Below are positions 7,741 to 15,862 of a DNA stretch of 36,789 nucleotides, piece by piece. This DNA is from Rhodospirillaceae bacterium. Its GTDB lineage: Bacteria; Pseudomonadota; Alphaproteobacteria; Azospirillales; Azospirillaceae. The stretch is from assembly GCA_029267445.1 (NCBI GenBank), contig JAJUIU010000038.1:1-36789 (forward strand), read 5' to 3'. A model generated the notes under the pieces. The model ran no database searches. It was not told the origin of the DNA and saw only the letters and a program-made list of their open reading frames with translations. Numbering within the stretch: position 1 is the first letter of the stretch; every line of letters starts with the position of its first letter. The position numbers and the translations under genes were made by a program.

Positions 7741-8289
7741 TCAGGGCCGCTGCGCCACCTGATCCCCCCCGCGCCCTTCCGGCGACGGATCGGCGGCGGC
7801 CGGGTCCTGGTAGAAGGCGTGCTCCCCGATGGTGGCCACATGGTCGAACACGTACCGCCACTTCGGATTGACCCGCACATGGTGGAAGAAGGTCGCCCCG
7901 TTCGTGGGGTCGAGTTCCGGGTTCTCCACCATCTCGTCGGCAATGGTCAGGGCGCGGATCCAGGCGTCGCTCTCGCTCGGCGCGTCGCTGCGCCCGTCGC
8001 ACCACCATGAGAACTGGCAGGGCGGGTCCTCTCCGCCCTGACGCACCACGTCGCAGGGCGTGTCGGGGAAGGCCGGATCGGCGGCGCGGTTCAGCACCAC
8101 GGCGGCGACGGCGCGCTGAGCCTTCTCCGGCTCGCCGCGCGCCTCATGGTAGATCGTCTGGGCGATGCACTGTTTCTGTTCCGGCTGGGCGGCCACCGCC
8201 TGGACCTGCTCCAGGTTCGCAAGCGCCGGCGATGCCGCCAGGATGCCCGTCGTCACCGCCAGCGCGGTCCCAGCCAGAATCGAGCGCAT
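7741..8289 (-). CDS. SleB-like cell wall hydrolase (Hydrolase_2 family), secreted
   Basis: 182 residues with a signal peptide (cleavage after PALA, about residue 24). The SleB/CwlJ-type domain follows: CIAQTIYHEARGEP places the presumed catalytic Glu at residue 49, then AVAAVVLNR, FPDTPCDVV, CQFSWWCDG and GATFFHH. All are characteristic of these peptidoglycan-cleaving lytic transglycosylase-like enzymes. In proteobacteria the family is vegetative, not sporulation-specific, and acts in the periplasm on the cell wall. The C-terminal tail is Pro/Asp-rich and probably disordered. It is divergent from the metallo-hydrolase gene (180 bp apart) and convergent with the Sel1-like gene. Confidence 0.92.
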   Translation of the reverse strand: MRSILAGTALAVTTGILAASPALANLEQVQAVAAQPEQKQCIAQTIYHEARGEPEKAQRAVAAVVLNRAADPAFPDTPCDVVRQGGEDPPCQFSWWCDGRSDAPSESDAWIRALTIADEMVENPELDPTNGATFFHHVRVNPKWRYVFDHVATIGEHAFYQDPAAADPSPEGRGGDQVAQRP

Positions 8290-8469
8290 CGTCCAAACCT
8301 CGTGTTGTTGACACCGGGAAGTGAAACGATGGCTGCCCGGCCGAGGTTTCGGGGCTACATCGGATGCGCCGCGCGGCCGCCGCCCGAAAGGCTAGACAGG
8401 ATCGCGGCGCGTTGCGCCACCCGCCCCCCTCCGCCTAATGTGGCCGGGTCCGTGCCCCCTGGAGACGCC

Positions 8470-9156
8470 ATGTCCACCGCGCCCCGCACCCCGCCGCTGC
8501 AGGCCGTCATCATCCCGGTGACGCCGTTGCAGCAGAACTGCTCCCTGGTCTGGTGCACGGCCACCAAGCGGGGTGCGGTCACCGACCCCGGTGGGGACCT
8601 GGAGGTGATCGAGGGCGCGATCCGCCAGCACGGCTTGACGGTGGAGCGCATCCTGGTCACCCATGGCCATGTGGACCACGCGGCGGGCGTCGCCGACCTG
8701 AAGGCCCGGCTGAACGTGCCGGTGGAGGGGCCGCACATCGCCGACAAGTTCCTGATCGACGCGATCCCGGAACAGGGCGTGCGCTTCGGCATGCCGGGGT
8801 CCAAGTCCTTCACGCCCGACCGCTGGCTGGACGATGGAGACACGGTCACGGTGGGCGCCCTGACCTTCGCCGTCCTGCACTGCCCCGGCCATGCGCCGGG
8901 CCATGTGGTGTTCCACCATGCGGAAAGCCGCTTCGCCATCGTCGGCGATGTGATCTTCAAGGGCTCCGTCGGGCGGACGGACCTGCCCGGCGGCGACACC
9001 GACACGCTGATCCGGTCCATCCGGGAGAAGCTGTTCCCGCTGGGCGACGACGTGACCTTCCTGCCGGGCCACGGGGAGCCGTCGACCCTGGGCCATGAGC
9101 GCATGAACAACCCCTACGTCTCCGACCGCGCGCTCGCGGCCGGATCGCGCTGGTGA
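8470..9156 (+). CDS. MBL-fold metallo-hydrolase, glyoxalase II/YcbL-like
   Basis: 228 residues. The metallo-beta-lactamase motif THGHVDH gives ligands His65, His67, Asp69 and His70. Further ligands are in HCPGHAPGHV, GDVIFKGSVGR and the C-terminal GHGEPS. The chain is short and lacks the glutathione-binding C-terminal domain of true GloB, so it matches the YcbL group of type II glyoxalase-like thioesterases with two metal ions. Cytosolic. The ATG at 8470 follows TGGAGA by 5 bp; an in-frame extension upstream has no family match. The gene ends 10 bp before the tdk start, so the two are probably co-transcribed. Confidence 0.93.
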   Translation: MSTAPRTPPLQAVIIPVTPLQQNCSLVWCTATKRGAVTDPGGDLEVIEGAIRQHGLTVERILVTHGHVDHAAGVADLKARLNVPVEGPHIADKFLIDAIPEQGVRFGMPGSKSFTPDRWLDDGDTVTVGALTFAVLHCPGHAPGHVVFHHAESRFAIVGDVIFKGSVGRTDLPGGDTDTLIRSIREKLFPLGDDVTFLPGHGEPSTLGHERMNNPYVSDRALAAGSRW

Positions 9157-9166
9157 GGGGGCCGGA

Positions 9167-9751
9167 TTGCGCTACGGCAAGCTGGAGGTCATCTGCGGCC
9201 CGATGTTCTCGGGCAAGTCGACCGAGATCCTGAAACGGGCCGTCTGGTACACCCACGGGACCGGCACGCGGATCATGCTGCTGAAGCCCGCCTTCGACGT
9301 GCGCTACGCCGCCGACCGGGTGGTGAACCATGACGGGATCGGCTTCGACGCGGTGCCGATCCGGCGCATGCCGGCGGTGGCCGACGACGTCAGCGCCGTC
9401 TTCTTCGACGAGGTGCAGTTCTGCACCGACCCGCATTACGAGGGCGATCTGGTGGAGGATGTGCGGGCATTGCTCCAGCGCGGGATCGACGTGGCGGTGA
9501 GTGGCCTCGACCTCGACTGGCGTGGCCACGCCTTCCCGATCACGGCCACGCTGGCCGGCATGGCCGACGCCGTACAGAAGCTGCGCGCCCGCTGCGCCGT
9601 CTGCGGCCATGAGGCCGGCAAGACCTTCAAGAAGTTCCGCAACGACCGGACCGTGGAACTGGGCCAGGCGGACCTGTACGAGCCCCGCTGCAACCTGCAT
9701 TGGCACGACCACGGCGACGCCAGGGGCCGGGAGCCGGCGCTGGAGCTTTAG
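9167..9751 (+). CDS. tdk: Thymidine kinase (type II)
   Basis: 194 residues. Phosphorylates thymidine (and deoxyuridine) with ATP in the pyrimidine salvage pathway. Walker A is GPMFSGKST at residues 11-19. The catalytic acidic pair is in VFFDEVQF (Asp81-Glu82). The structural zinc site is Cys143-x-x-Cys146 plus Cys175-x-x-His178. The lasso/thymine-binding part includes the segment LYEPRCNLHW. The start is TTG at 9167, chosen because GAGGGGG lies 5-6 bp upstream and the protein family begins M-x-G-K/L-E-V-I-x-G-P-M; no ATG or GTG fits. It follows the metallo-hydrolase by 10 bp. Its expression may be lowered by the weak TTG start. Confidence 0.95.
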   Translation: MRYGKLEVICGPMFSGKSTEILKRAVWYTHGTGTRIMLLKPAFDVRYAADRVVNHDGIGFDAVPIRRMPAVADDVSAVFFDEVQFCTDPHYEGDLVEDVRALLQRGIDVAVSGLDLDWRGHAFPITATLAGMADAVQKLRARCAVCGHEAGKTFKKFRNDRTVELGQADLYEPRCNLHWHDHGDARGREPALEL

Positions 9752-9781
9752 GGCTGCTTGACGTTGATTCCCACACCTATC

Positions 9782-9866
9782 CGTCATCCCGGCGGCAGCC
9801 GGAATCCATGCATTCCTAGGCCCCCGCGGGTGGAGCCATGGGTCCCGGCTTTCGCCGGGATGACGG
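9782..9866. repeat. GTCATCCCGG-class intergenic palindromic repeat, copy 1
   Basis: The left end CGTCATCCCGGCG is mirrored by CGCCGGGATGACGG at the right end, with inner arms GGCAGCCGGAATCCATG and CATGGGTCCCGGCTTTCGCC. A second copy with the same ends and similar arms is at 23823-23906. It should fold into a long imperfect hairpin. Confidence 0.8.
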
Positions 9867-10044
9867 ATTGGAAGGGTGATCACCGCATATCGCGGAAGGG
9901 ATGGCGCAACGCACGGTACATGAGGCGCCCATTCTTCGACACCGTGCACACCGAAGCGGAGAAGCCGGCGGCCCTGCGCAAAGCCGGAGGCACGATGCCC
10001 GGCTCATTCCACGCCGTCTTCAGCCGCGCCTACCCGGAATGGGA

Positions 10045-10070
10045 AAGCCCCGCCGTTTCCGGCGGGGCTT
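10045..10070 (-). terminator. Hairpin terminator for the acyl-CoA dehydrogenase gene
   Basis: Perfect 11-bp stem AAGCCCCGCCG/CGGCGGGGCTT with a TTTC loop (GAAA on the minus strand), 27 bp beyond the acyl-CoA dehydrogenase stop. On the minus strand it is followed by only a short T-run (CTTTCCC), so it may act in both directions. Confidence 0.7.
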
Positions 10071-10096
10071 CTGCATCAGAACCGGTGTAGGCCGGA

Positions 10097-11890
10097 TCAG
10101 AACTGGTCCACGGCCACGTCCATCATGGACCTGCCGCCGCTCATCATGCTGCGGAAGCGGAACTCCACCTCCGGCAGCATCTTCTCCATGAAGAAGCGGG
10201 CGGTCTTGACCTTGCCGTCGTAAAACTCGGCCCGCTCGGCCCCGCCCTCCGACAGCTTGCCGTGGGCGACCTTCACCATCTTCAGCCACATCCAGCCCAG
10301 GCTCACCAGACCGAAGATGCGCAGATAGTCCGTGGAGGCCGCACCCGCCTCGTCCGGGCGGGCCATGCCCTTCTGGGCCAGCGTGGCCGTGGCCTGCTGG
10401 AGCTTACCGAACGCCTTGTAGAGCGGCCCTGCGAACTCCGCGAGCGCCGGATCGTTCAGCGACTGCTCCAGCTCCGCCTGCATCGGGTGGAAGAAGCGGC
10501 GCAGCAGGCGACCCATGTTCTGGGGCATCTTGCGGCCGACGAGGTCGAGCGCCTGGATGGCGTTGGCCCCCTCGTAGATCATGGCGATGCGGGCGTCGCG
10601 GACGAACTGCTCCATCCCCCATTCGCGGATGTAGCCGTGGCCGCCGTACATCTGCTGGCTGTTGGTGGCAACCTCGTAGCCCATGTCGGTGAAGTAGGCC
10701 TTCACCACCGGCGTCAGCAGGGCGACGAAGTCCTCCGCCTCCTGCCGCACCTTGGCGTCGGGGTGCTTCTCGTACATGTCGATCATCATGCCGACCCAGT
10801 AGCCCAGCGCGCGAGCCCCCTCGGTGAAGGCCTTGGCCTGCAGGAGGTTCTTGCGCACGTCCGGATGCACGATCAGCGGATCGGCCGGCTTCTCCGGCGC
10901 CTTGGCGCCCGACAGGGAGCGGCCCTGGAGCCGGTCCTTGGCGTAGGCGAGCGCGTTCTGGTAGGCGACCACGCCGATACCCAGACCCTGCATGCCGACA
11001 CCCAGGCGGGCGGCGTTCATCATGGTGAACATGGCGCGCATGCCCTTGTGGGGCTCGCCCACCAGCCAGCCGGTGGCGTCGTCGAAGTTCATGACGCAGG
11101 TGGCGTTGCCGTGGATGCCCATCTTGTGCTCGATGGACCCGCACATGACGCCGTTGCGCATGCCCGGCTCGTTGTCCTGGTTCGGCAGGAACTTCGGCAC
11201 CAGGAACAGGCTGATGCCCTTGGTGCCCGCCGGGGCGTCCGGAAGCTTCGCCAGCACCAGGTGGATGATGTTGCTGGTCAGGTCATGCTCGCCGGCGGAG
11301 ATGAAGATCTTGGTGCCGGTGATCTTGTAGGTGCCGTCGCCGGCCGGGACCGCCTTGGTCTTGATCAGGCCCAGGTCCGTGCCGCAGTGCGGCTCCGTCA
11401 GGCACATGGTGCCGGACCATTCGCCCGACGCCATCTTCGGCAGGTACTGCTGCTTCAGCTCGTCGTCGGCGTGGGCCTTGATGGCGTTCATGGCGCCGTG
11501 CGTCAGGCCCGGATACATGGCGAAGGCCATGTTGGCGGAGCACATCAGCTCCTCCATCACGAAGCCGATCGTGTGGGGCAGGCCCTGGCCGCCGTACTCC
11601 GGATCGAAGGCGAGGCCCTGCCAGCCGCCCTCGACATACTTGTCGTAGGCTTCCTTGAAGCCCTTCGGCGTGCGGACCACGCCGTTCTCATAGCGGCAGC
11701 CCTCCTCGTCGCCGGTGCGGTTCAGCGGCTGCAGCTCGTTCTCGCAGAGCTTCGCCGCCTCCTCCAGGACCGACTGGATCAGGTCCGGGGACGCGTCCTC
11801 GTAGCCCGGGAGCTGGGTCAGCGTCTGGGCGTTCAGCACGTCATTGAGGACGAAATTGATGTCCTCGAGCGGGGCCTTGTACATGGGCAT
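10097..11890 (-). CDS. Acyl-CoA dehydrogenase with C-terminal extension (DmdC/FadE-like)
   Basis: 597 residues, longer than the ~380 of a standard acyl-CoA dehydrogenase and typical of the large group with an added C-terminal domain (often annotated as 3-methylmercaptopropionyl-CoA dehydrogenase). N-terminal all-alpha domain; FAD-binding middle domain with MCLTEPHCGTDLG and KITGTKIFISAGEHDL; C-terminal helical domain with MYGGHGYIREWGMEQFVRDAR. The catalytic Glu is expected in MIYEGANAIQALDL. The last ~110 residues form the extra domain. It uses FAD and passes electrons to ETF. The ATG at 11890 has GAGGAA 7-8 bp upstream (a second ATG two codons in is possible). It is last in the order thiolase, dehydrogenase/hydratase, acyl-CoA dehydrogenase. 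Substrate chain length cannot be read from sequence. Confidence 0.95.
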   Translation of the reverse strand: MPMYKAPLEDINFVLNDVLNAQTLTQLPGYEDASPDLIQSVLEEAAKLCENELQPLNRTGDEEGCRYENGVVRTPKGFKEAYDKYVEGGWQGLAFDPEYGGQGLPHTIGFVMEELMCSANMAFAMYPGLTHGAMNAIKAHADDELKQQYLPKMASGEWSGTMCLTEPHCGTDLGLIKTKAVPAGDGTYKITGTKIFISAGEHDLTSNIIHLVLAKLPDAPAGTKGISLFLVPKFLPNQDNEPGMRNGVMCGSIEHKMGIHGNATCVMNFDDATGWLVGEPHKGMRAMFTMMNAARLGVGMQGLGIGVVAYQNALAYAKDRLQGRSLSGAKAPEKPADPLIVHPDVRKNLLQAKAFTEGARALGYWVGMMIDMYEKHPDAKVRQEAEDFVALLTPVVKAYFTDMGYEVATNSQQMYGGHGYIREWGMEQFVRDARIAMIYEGANAIQALDLVGRKMPQNMGRLLRRFFHPMQAELEQSLNDPALAEFAGPLYKAFGKLQQATATLAQKGMARPDEAGAASTDYLRIFGLVSLGWMWLKMVKVAHGKLSEGGAERAEFYDGKVKTARFFMEKMLPEVEFRFRSMMSGGRSMMDVAVDQF

Positions 11891-12058
11891 GGGTCGTTCC
11901 TCTCTCGCTTCCTCGACCCGACCCCGCCGACCCCGGCATCGGACACGCTGTTCGTCCGAATTCGGGAACCGACGGCACCGGGCCGCACGGGTTGAAGTCG
12001 AAATGGCCTGAAATGAAAGGGCCTAACGAATACGTCGATGAAGAATGCGGATCGCGGA

Positions 12059-12082
12059 GGGGGAGGTGTCGCCACCTCCCCC
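12059..12082 (-). terminator. Hairpin after the hydroxyacyl-CoA dehydrogenase/hydratase gene
   Basis: Perfect 10-bp G/C stem (GGGGGAGGTG/CACCTCCCCC) with a 4-nt loop, 14 bp beyond the stop codon. There is no T-run on the minus strand, so it may attenuate transcription or protect mRNA ends rather than stop transcription fully. Confidence 0.5.
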
Positions 12083-12096
12083 ACCCCGACGGGTCC

Positions 12097-14442
12097 TCAG
12101 TTCCGCAGCGGCTTGCCGGTTTCCAGCATGTGCTCGATGCGGTCGATGGTGGCGGGGTTCTTCATCAGGCGGATGAAGGCCTCGCGCTCCAGCGTGTAGA
12201 AGTCGTCCTCGGTGATGATGCGCGTGATGTCGGTGTCGCCGCCGGACAGCACGTAGGCCACCTCCTTGGACACGACCAGGTCGTGCGGCGTGGCCTTGCC
12301 CTGGAGCGCGAAGCCCTCCACGGCCATGCCCAGCGCCGTCTGCGCCGTCGGACCCGGCAGGCGCAGCTCCACCGGCTGCGGCGGCTGGTAGTCCTTGGAC
12401 AGCTCCAGCGCCTTCTTCTTGGCGTCGGCCAGCACCCGGTCCTTGTTGAAGGTGATGCTGTCGGTCGGCTTCAGGATGCCCATCTCCTTCGCCTCGAAGG
12501 CGGACTTCGCCACCTTGGCGGTGGAGATCGCCTCGAAGGCCTGGGCGATGGGCGGCATCGGGCCGCCGGGCCGCTTCTTGTTCACCGTGTAGCGGGTGAC
12601 CAGCTCCTTGCATCCACCCCAGCCGGGCAGCAGGCCTACGCCCACCTCGACCAAGCCGGCATAGGTCTCCGCATGGGCGACCACCGCGCTGGAGTGCAGC
12701 AGCACCTCGCAGCCGCCGCCGAGCGCCATGCCGGACGGGGCCGACACGGTGGGGAACGGGGCGTACTTGATCGCCTTCATGGTCTGCTGACCCTCGGCGA
12801 TGAGCTGCTCGATCTGCGGCCAGAGGCCGACATTCACGGCGAACAGGGCGAGGCCGAGATTGGCGCCGACGGAGAAGTTCGACCCCTCGTTATGGACCAC
12901 CAGGGCCTTGAAGGGGTTGGACTTGCCGTCGCCGATCATTTCCGCGGCCTTGCGGAACATTCCCATGATGTCGTTGTCGAGCGCGTTGGACTTGGAGGTG
13001 AACTCCAGGCACAGCACGCCGTCGCCGATGTCCCACAGGGCGGCCGATCCGTTCTTGGTCACCGGCTTCGCCGCCCGCATGATGTCGGACAGCAGCAGCA
13101 CGCCCTCGGGCCGCGGCACGGCGCGGTATTCGCCGTCGGTGCCCAGGAACTGGAGCACGCCGTTCTCCACCCGGTAGAACGGGCGGCCGGCGGCGACCTT
13201 CAGCAGTTCCGGGACGCGCTTGCCCTCGGCGGCGAGCTTCTCCGCGAACCAGCCGGTGCCGAGCTGGTCGATCAGCTCGAACGGGCCCCATTTCCAATTG
13301 TAGCCGAGGCGCATGGCCTCATCGACCTCGACCACCGTCTCCGCGATCTGCGGGACGAGGTCGGCCGCGTAGACCAGAGACTGGGACAGCACGCGCCAGG
13401 CGTAGGCGCCGCCCTTGTCCGCAGCCTCGACCAGCTGCTTGGGATTGCGGGCGTTGGCGCTGTCCAGGGTCGGCTTCATCTCCGGCCGGTACTGGCCGGT
13501 GGCGAGATCGAGCGCCTGCTTCACGCGCTTGCCGTCGGGCGTCTTCTGGAGCGTGTAGAAGCCGCCCTTGCCCTTACGGCCGGTATAGCCCTCCGCGATC
13601 ATGCGGTCGATCACGGGGCTGGTCCGGTGGACGCGGCGGTAGTCGTCGTCCGCCGGCAGGGTGGACAGCAGGCTTTTCGCCAGCAGCGGCATCAGGTCCA
13701 GGCCGACCAGGTCGATCAGGCCGAAGGTGCCGGTCTTGGGGATGCCCATCGGCTTGCCGGTGATGGCGTCGGCCTCCTCCACCGTCAGCCCGCCGTCCAT
13801 CGCCTCGTTCACGGCGACCTGCATGAAGTGCGTGCCGATGCGGTTGGCGATGAAGCCCGGCGTGTCCTTGCAGCGGACGACACCCTTGCCCAGCACCACG
13901 TCGCAGAAGCGGGAGACGCTGTCGAACGCCTCCTGACGGGTCTGCGGGCCCTTCACCACCTCCAGCAGCCGCATGTAGCGCGGCGGGTTGAAGAAGTGGG
14001 TGATCATGAAGTCCTGGGCGAAGCGCTCGCTCTGCCCCTGGAGCAGGATGTTCAGCGGGATGGTGGAGGTGTTGGAGCTGACGACCGAGCCCGGCTTCCG
14101 GACGGCGTCCAGCTTCTTGTAGAGGTCGGCCTTGATGGCCGGGTTCTCGACGATGGCCTCGACGATCCAGTCCACGTCCTTCAGCTTGTCGAGGTCGTCC
14201 TCGAGGTTGCCGGGGGTGACGAGGCTGGCCGCCTTCTTGTGCATGAAGGGGGCCGGGTCCTGCTTCATCATGCGCTCGATGGCGCTGCGGGCGACGACGG
14301 AACGGTCGTTGCCGCCGCTGTCCTTCACGGACTGCGGGACGATGTCGAGCAGGATGACGGGAATGCCGGCGTTCGCCATGTGGGCGGCGATCCCGCTGCC
14401 CATGACGCCGGAGCCGATGACGGCGGCGCTCTTGATGTCCAT
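12097..14442 (-). CDS. Bifunctional 3-hydroxyacyl-CoA dehydrogenase / enoyl-CoA hydratase (FadN-like order)
   Basis: 781 residues catalysing the two middle steps of beta-oxidation. The dehydrogenase comes first: Rossmann motif GSGVMGSGIA at residues 10-19, catalytic His149 in THFFNPP, and Glu161. Two C-terminal dehydrogenase segments run to about residue 400. The crotonase domain comes last (about 460-720), with GMALGGGCEVLLHSS and GLVEVGVGLLPGWGG carrying the oxyanion-hole and acidic residues. This order is opposite to E. coli FadB and matches FadN-type proteins. I chose the ATG at 14442, with GGGAGGAA 8 bp upstream, over an in-frame start at 14499 whose extra residues fit no family. The thiolase lies 195 bp upstream and the acyl-CoA dehydrogenase 206 bp downstream on the same strand. 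The call is firm. Confidence 0.95.
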   Translation of the reverse strand: MDIKSAAVIGSGVMGSGIAAHMANAGIPVILLDIVPQSVKDSGGNDRSVVARSAIERMMKQDPAPFMHKKAASLVTPGNLEDDLDKLKDVDWIVEAIVENPAIKADLYKKLDAVRKPGSVVSSNTSTIPLNILLQGQSERFAQDFMITHFFNPPRYMRLLEVVKGPQTRQEAFDSVSRFCDVVLGKGVVRCKDTPGFIANRIGTHFMQVAVNEAMDGGLTVEEADAITGKPMGIPKTGTFGLIDLVGLDLMPLLAKSLLSTLPADDDYRRVHRTSPVIDRMIAEGYTGRKGKGGFYTLQKTPDGKRVKQALDLATGQYRPEMKPTLDSANARNPKQLVEAADKGGAYAWRVLSQSLVYAADLVPQIAETVVEVDEAMRLGYNWKWGPFELIDQLGTGWFAEKLAAEGKRVPELLKVAAGRPFYRVENGVLQFLGTDGEYRAVPRPEGVLLLSDIMRAAKPVTKNGSAALWDIGDGVLCLEFTSKSNALDNDIMGMFRKAAEMIGDGKSNPFKALVVHNEGSNFSVGANLGLALFAVNVGLWPQIEQLIAEGQQTMKAIKYAPFPTVSAPSGMALGGGCEVLLHSSAVVAHAETYAGLVEVGVGLLPGWGGCKELVTRYTVNKKRPGGPMPPIAQAFEAISTAKVAKSAFEAKEMGILKPTDSITFNKDRVLADAKKKALELSKDYQPPQPVELRLPGPTAQTALGMAVEGFALQGKATPHDLVVSKEVAYVLSGGDTDITRIITEDDFYTLEREAFIRLMKNPATIDRIEHMLETGKPLRN

Positions 14443-14496
14443 TGCTGGGTTCCTCCCTGGAGGGGCTTCGCGGTGGGGGTCGGTTCCGATGGGGCG

Positions 14497-14533
14497 CACG
14501 CCTCGCCCTTCGACGGGCTCAGGGTGAGGCGTG
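14497..14533. repeat. CCCTTCGACAGGCTCAGGGTGAGG-class repeat, uninterrupted copy
   Basis: CACGCCTC at 14497-14504 mirrors GAGGCGTG at 14526-14533 around CTTCGACGGGCTCAGGG, a short hairpin in the gap between the dehydrogenase/hydratase and thiolase genes. A second uninterrupted copy is at 23546-23580. Confidence 0.75.
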
Positions 14534-14555
14534 CTTGCCGGGCGGCTTCAACCAA

Positions 14556-14618
14556 GACCCCTCATGCTGAGCTTGTCGTCGCTTTAGCGGACGCCGAAGG
14601 CGACTAGCACGAGGGGTC
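14556..14618. repeat. Same repeat class carrying a 29-bp structured insert, copy 1
   Basis: The ends GACCCCTC and GAGGGGTC are inverted. The core ATGCTGAGCTTGTC is followed at 14578-14606 by a 29-nt insert containing the small hairpins CGCTTTAGCG and GCCGAAGGC inside outer arms GTCGC/GCGAC. The identical 29-nt sequence occurs in the opposite orientation at 32904-32932. Confidence 0.75.
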
Positions 14619-14637
14619 GTGGCGCACCGCCGTCCGA

Positions 14638-15774
14638 TCAGACCGCCTCGAGCACCGTCGCGATGCCCTGGCCGCCGCCGATGCACTGGGTGGTCAGCGC
14701 GAACTGCTTGCCTTCGCGCTTCAGCAGGCTGGCCGCCTTGCCGGTGATGCGGGCACCGGTGGCGCCCAGCGGGTGGCCGAGCGCTATGGCGCCGCCGTCC
14801 AGGTTCACCTTGGACTGGTCGAAGCCCAGCTCGCGGGCGACCGTCATGGACTGGACCGCGAAGGCCTCGTTGGACTCGATGATGTCGATGTCCTTCACGT
14901 CCAGACCGGCGCGCTTCAGCGCCTTGCGGGAGGCCGGCACCGGGCCGTAGCCCATGATCGTCGGGTCGCAGCCGGAGACGGCGACCGAGCGGATCTTGGC
15001 GAGCACCTTCAAGCCGTGGGCCTTGGCGAACTCCTCCGAGCAGACCAGCGTGGCCGAAGCGCCGTCGGTCAGCGGGCTGGAGGTGCCGGCGGTGACCGTG
15101 CCCTCCGCGTCGAAGGCCGGCTTCAGGGTGGACAGGCCCTCGACGCTGGTGTCGGGGCGGATGCAGCCGTCCTTCTCAACCAGCGTGCCGTTGGCCTGGA
15201 TCGGCACGATCTCGTCCTTCAGCTTGCCGGCGGCCTGGGCGGCGGCGGCCTTGCGGTGGGACTCAGCGGCGTAGGCCTCCTGGTCCTTGCGGGTGAACTG
15301 GTACTTGCGGGCCAGGTTCTCCGCCGTGATGCCCATCGCCATGTAGGCGCCCGGCTCGGCCTGGGCCAGCTTCGGGTTCGGCATCGGGTTGAATCCCATC
15401 ATGGGCACCCGGGTCATGCTCTCCACGCCGGCGGCGATGAAGGCCTCGCCCGCGTTCAGCTGGATGGCGCCCGCGGCCATGTGGATGGCCTGCATGGAGC
15501 TGCCGCAGAAGCGGTTGACCGTGGTGCCGGCGACGGACTGCGGCAGGCCGGCGATCATGCCGATCAGCTTCGCCACGTTGAAGCCCTGCTCACCCTCCGG
15601 GAAGGCGCAGCCGACGATCAGGTCCTCGATCTCCTTCGGGTCGATGCCGGTGCGCTCCACCAGCGCCTTGACCACCGTGGCGGCCAGGTCGTCCGGGCGG
15701 ACCTTGGTCAGCTCGCCCTTGTTGGCGAGCGTGAAGGGGGACCGGGCGTAACCGGCAATGACGACATTCCTCAT
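14638..15774 (-). CDS. Acetyl-CoA acyltransferase (3-ketoacyl-CoA thiolase)
   Basis: 378 residues, thiolase fold in two halves. Cys90 in VNRFCGSSMQA is the acyl-carrying nucleophile; His334 in GHPLGATGAR and Cys364 in CIGGGQG complete the active site. The loop domain (about 120-245) includes MGITAENLARKY, typical of degradative thiolases (FadA/FadI/AtoB group). It cleaves 3-ketoacyl-CoA with CoA to release acetyl-CoA, the last step of the beta-oxidation cycle encoded here. The start lies 88 bp downstream of the MerR regulator gene on the same strand, so it is probably the first enzyme gene of a regulator-led operon. Cytosolic. Degradative rather than biosynthetic use is inferred from the neighbours. 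Confidence 0.95.
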   Translation of the reverse strand: MRNVVIAGYARSPFTLANKGELTKVRPDDLAATVVKALVERTGIDPKEIEDLIVGCAFPEGEQGFNVAKLIGMIAGLPQSVAGTTVNRFCGSSMQAIHMAAGAIQLNAGEAFIAAGVESMTRVPMMGFNPMPNPKLAQAEPGAYMAMGITAENLARKYQFTRKDQEAYAAESHRKAAAAQAAGKLKDEIVPIQANGTLVEKDGCIRPDTSVEGLSTLKPAFDAEGTVTAGTSSPLTDGASATLVCSEEFAKAHGLKVLAKIRSVAVSGCDPTIMGYGPVPASRKALKRAGLDVKDIDIIESNEAFAVQSMTVARELGFDQSKVNLDGGAIALGHPLGATGARITGKAASLLKREGKQFALTTQCIGGGQGIATVLEAV

Positions 15775-15862
15775 TTCCTGCGCTCCTCGCCTTGGTGGTC
15801 TTCGTTCGGATCAGTTGTCAGTTGGTCACTCGTGCGCCGGGATCGAACCCGGCCTGTCGCGA

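Larger units (their letters stand above)
9752..10096. other. Intergenic region after tdk: palindromic repeat and terminator, no gene
   Basis: 345 bp without a credible gene. It holds a GTCATCCCGG-type palindromic repeat at 9782-9866 and the strong hairpin at 10045-10070. An open frame of 110 codons running through both is best explained by the repeat, since its peptide contains the PAFAGMTD string produced by this repeat class in many genomes. Confidence 0.7.

Noticed and set aside
9758-10090. 110-codon open frame after tdk
   Set aside because: It runs through a GTCATCCCGG palindromic repeat and a terminator hairpin; the peptide shows the PAFAGMTD string produced by such repeats, and there is no credible ribosome binding site.
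11992-14607. 871-codon plus-strand open frame
   Set aside because: It is fully antisense to the fused dehydrogenase/hydratase gene, whose active-site motifs are intact. The His/Arg/Leu/Gly-rich composition is a GC artefact.
15836-15860. tRNA T-arm-like sequence on the minus strand between MerR and thiolase genes (GGGTTCGATCCC)
   Set aside because: The loop would be six instead of seven bases, and no acceptor, D or anticodon arms are present; it overlaps the end of the MerR reading frame region.
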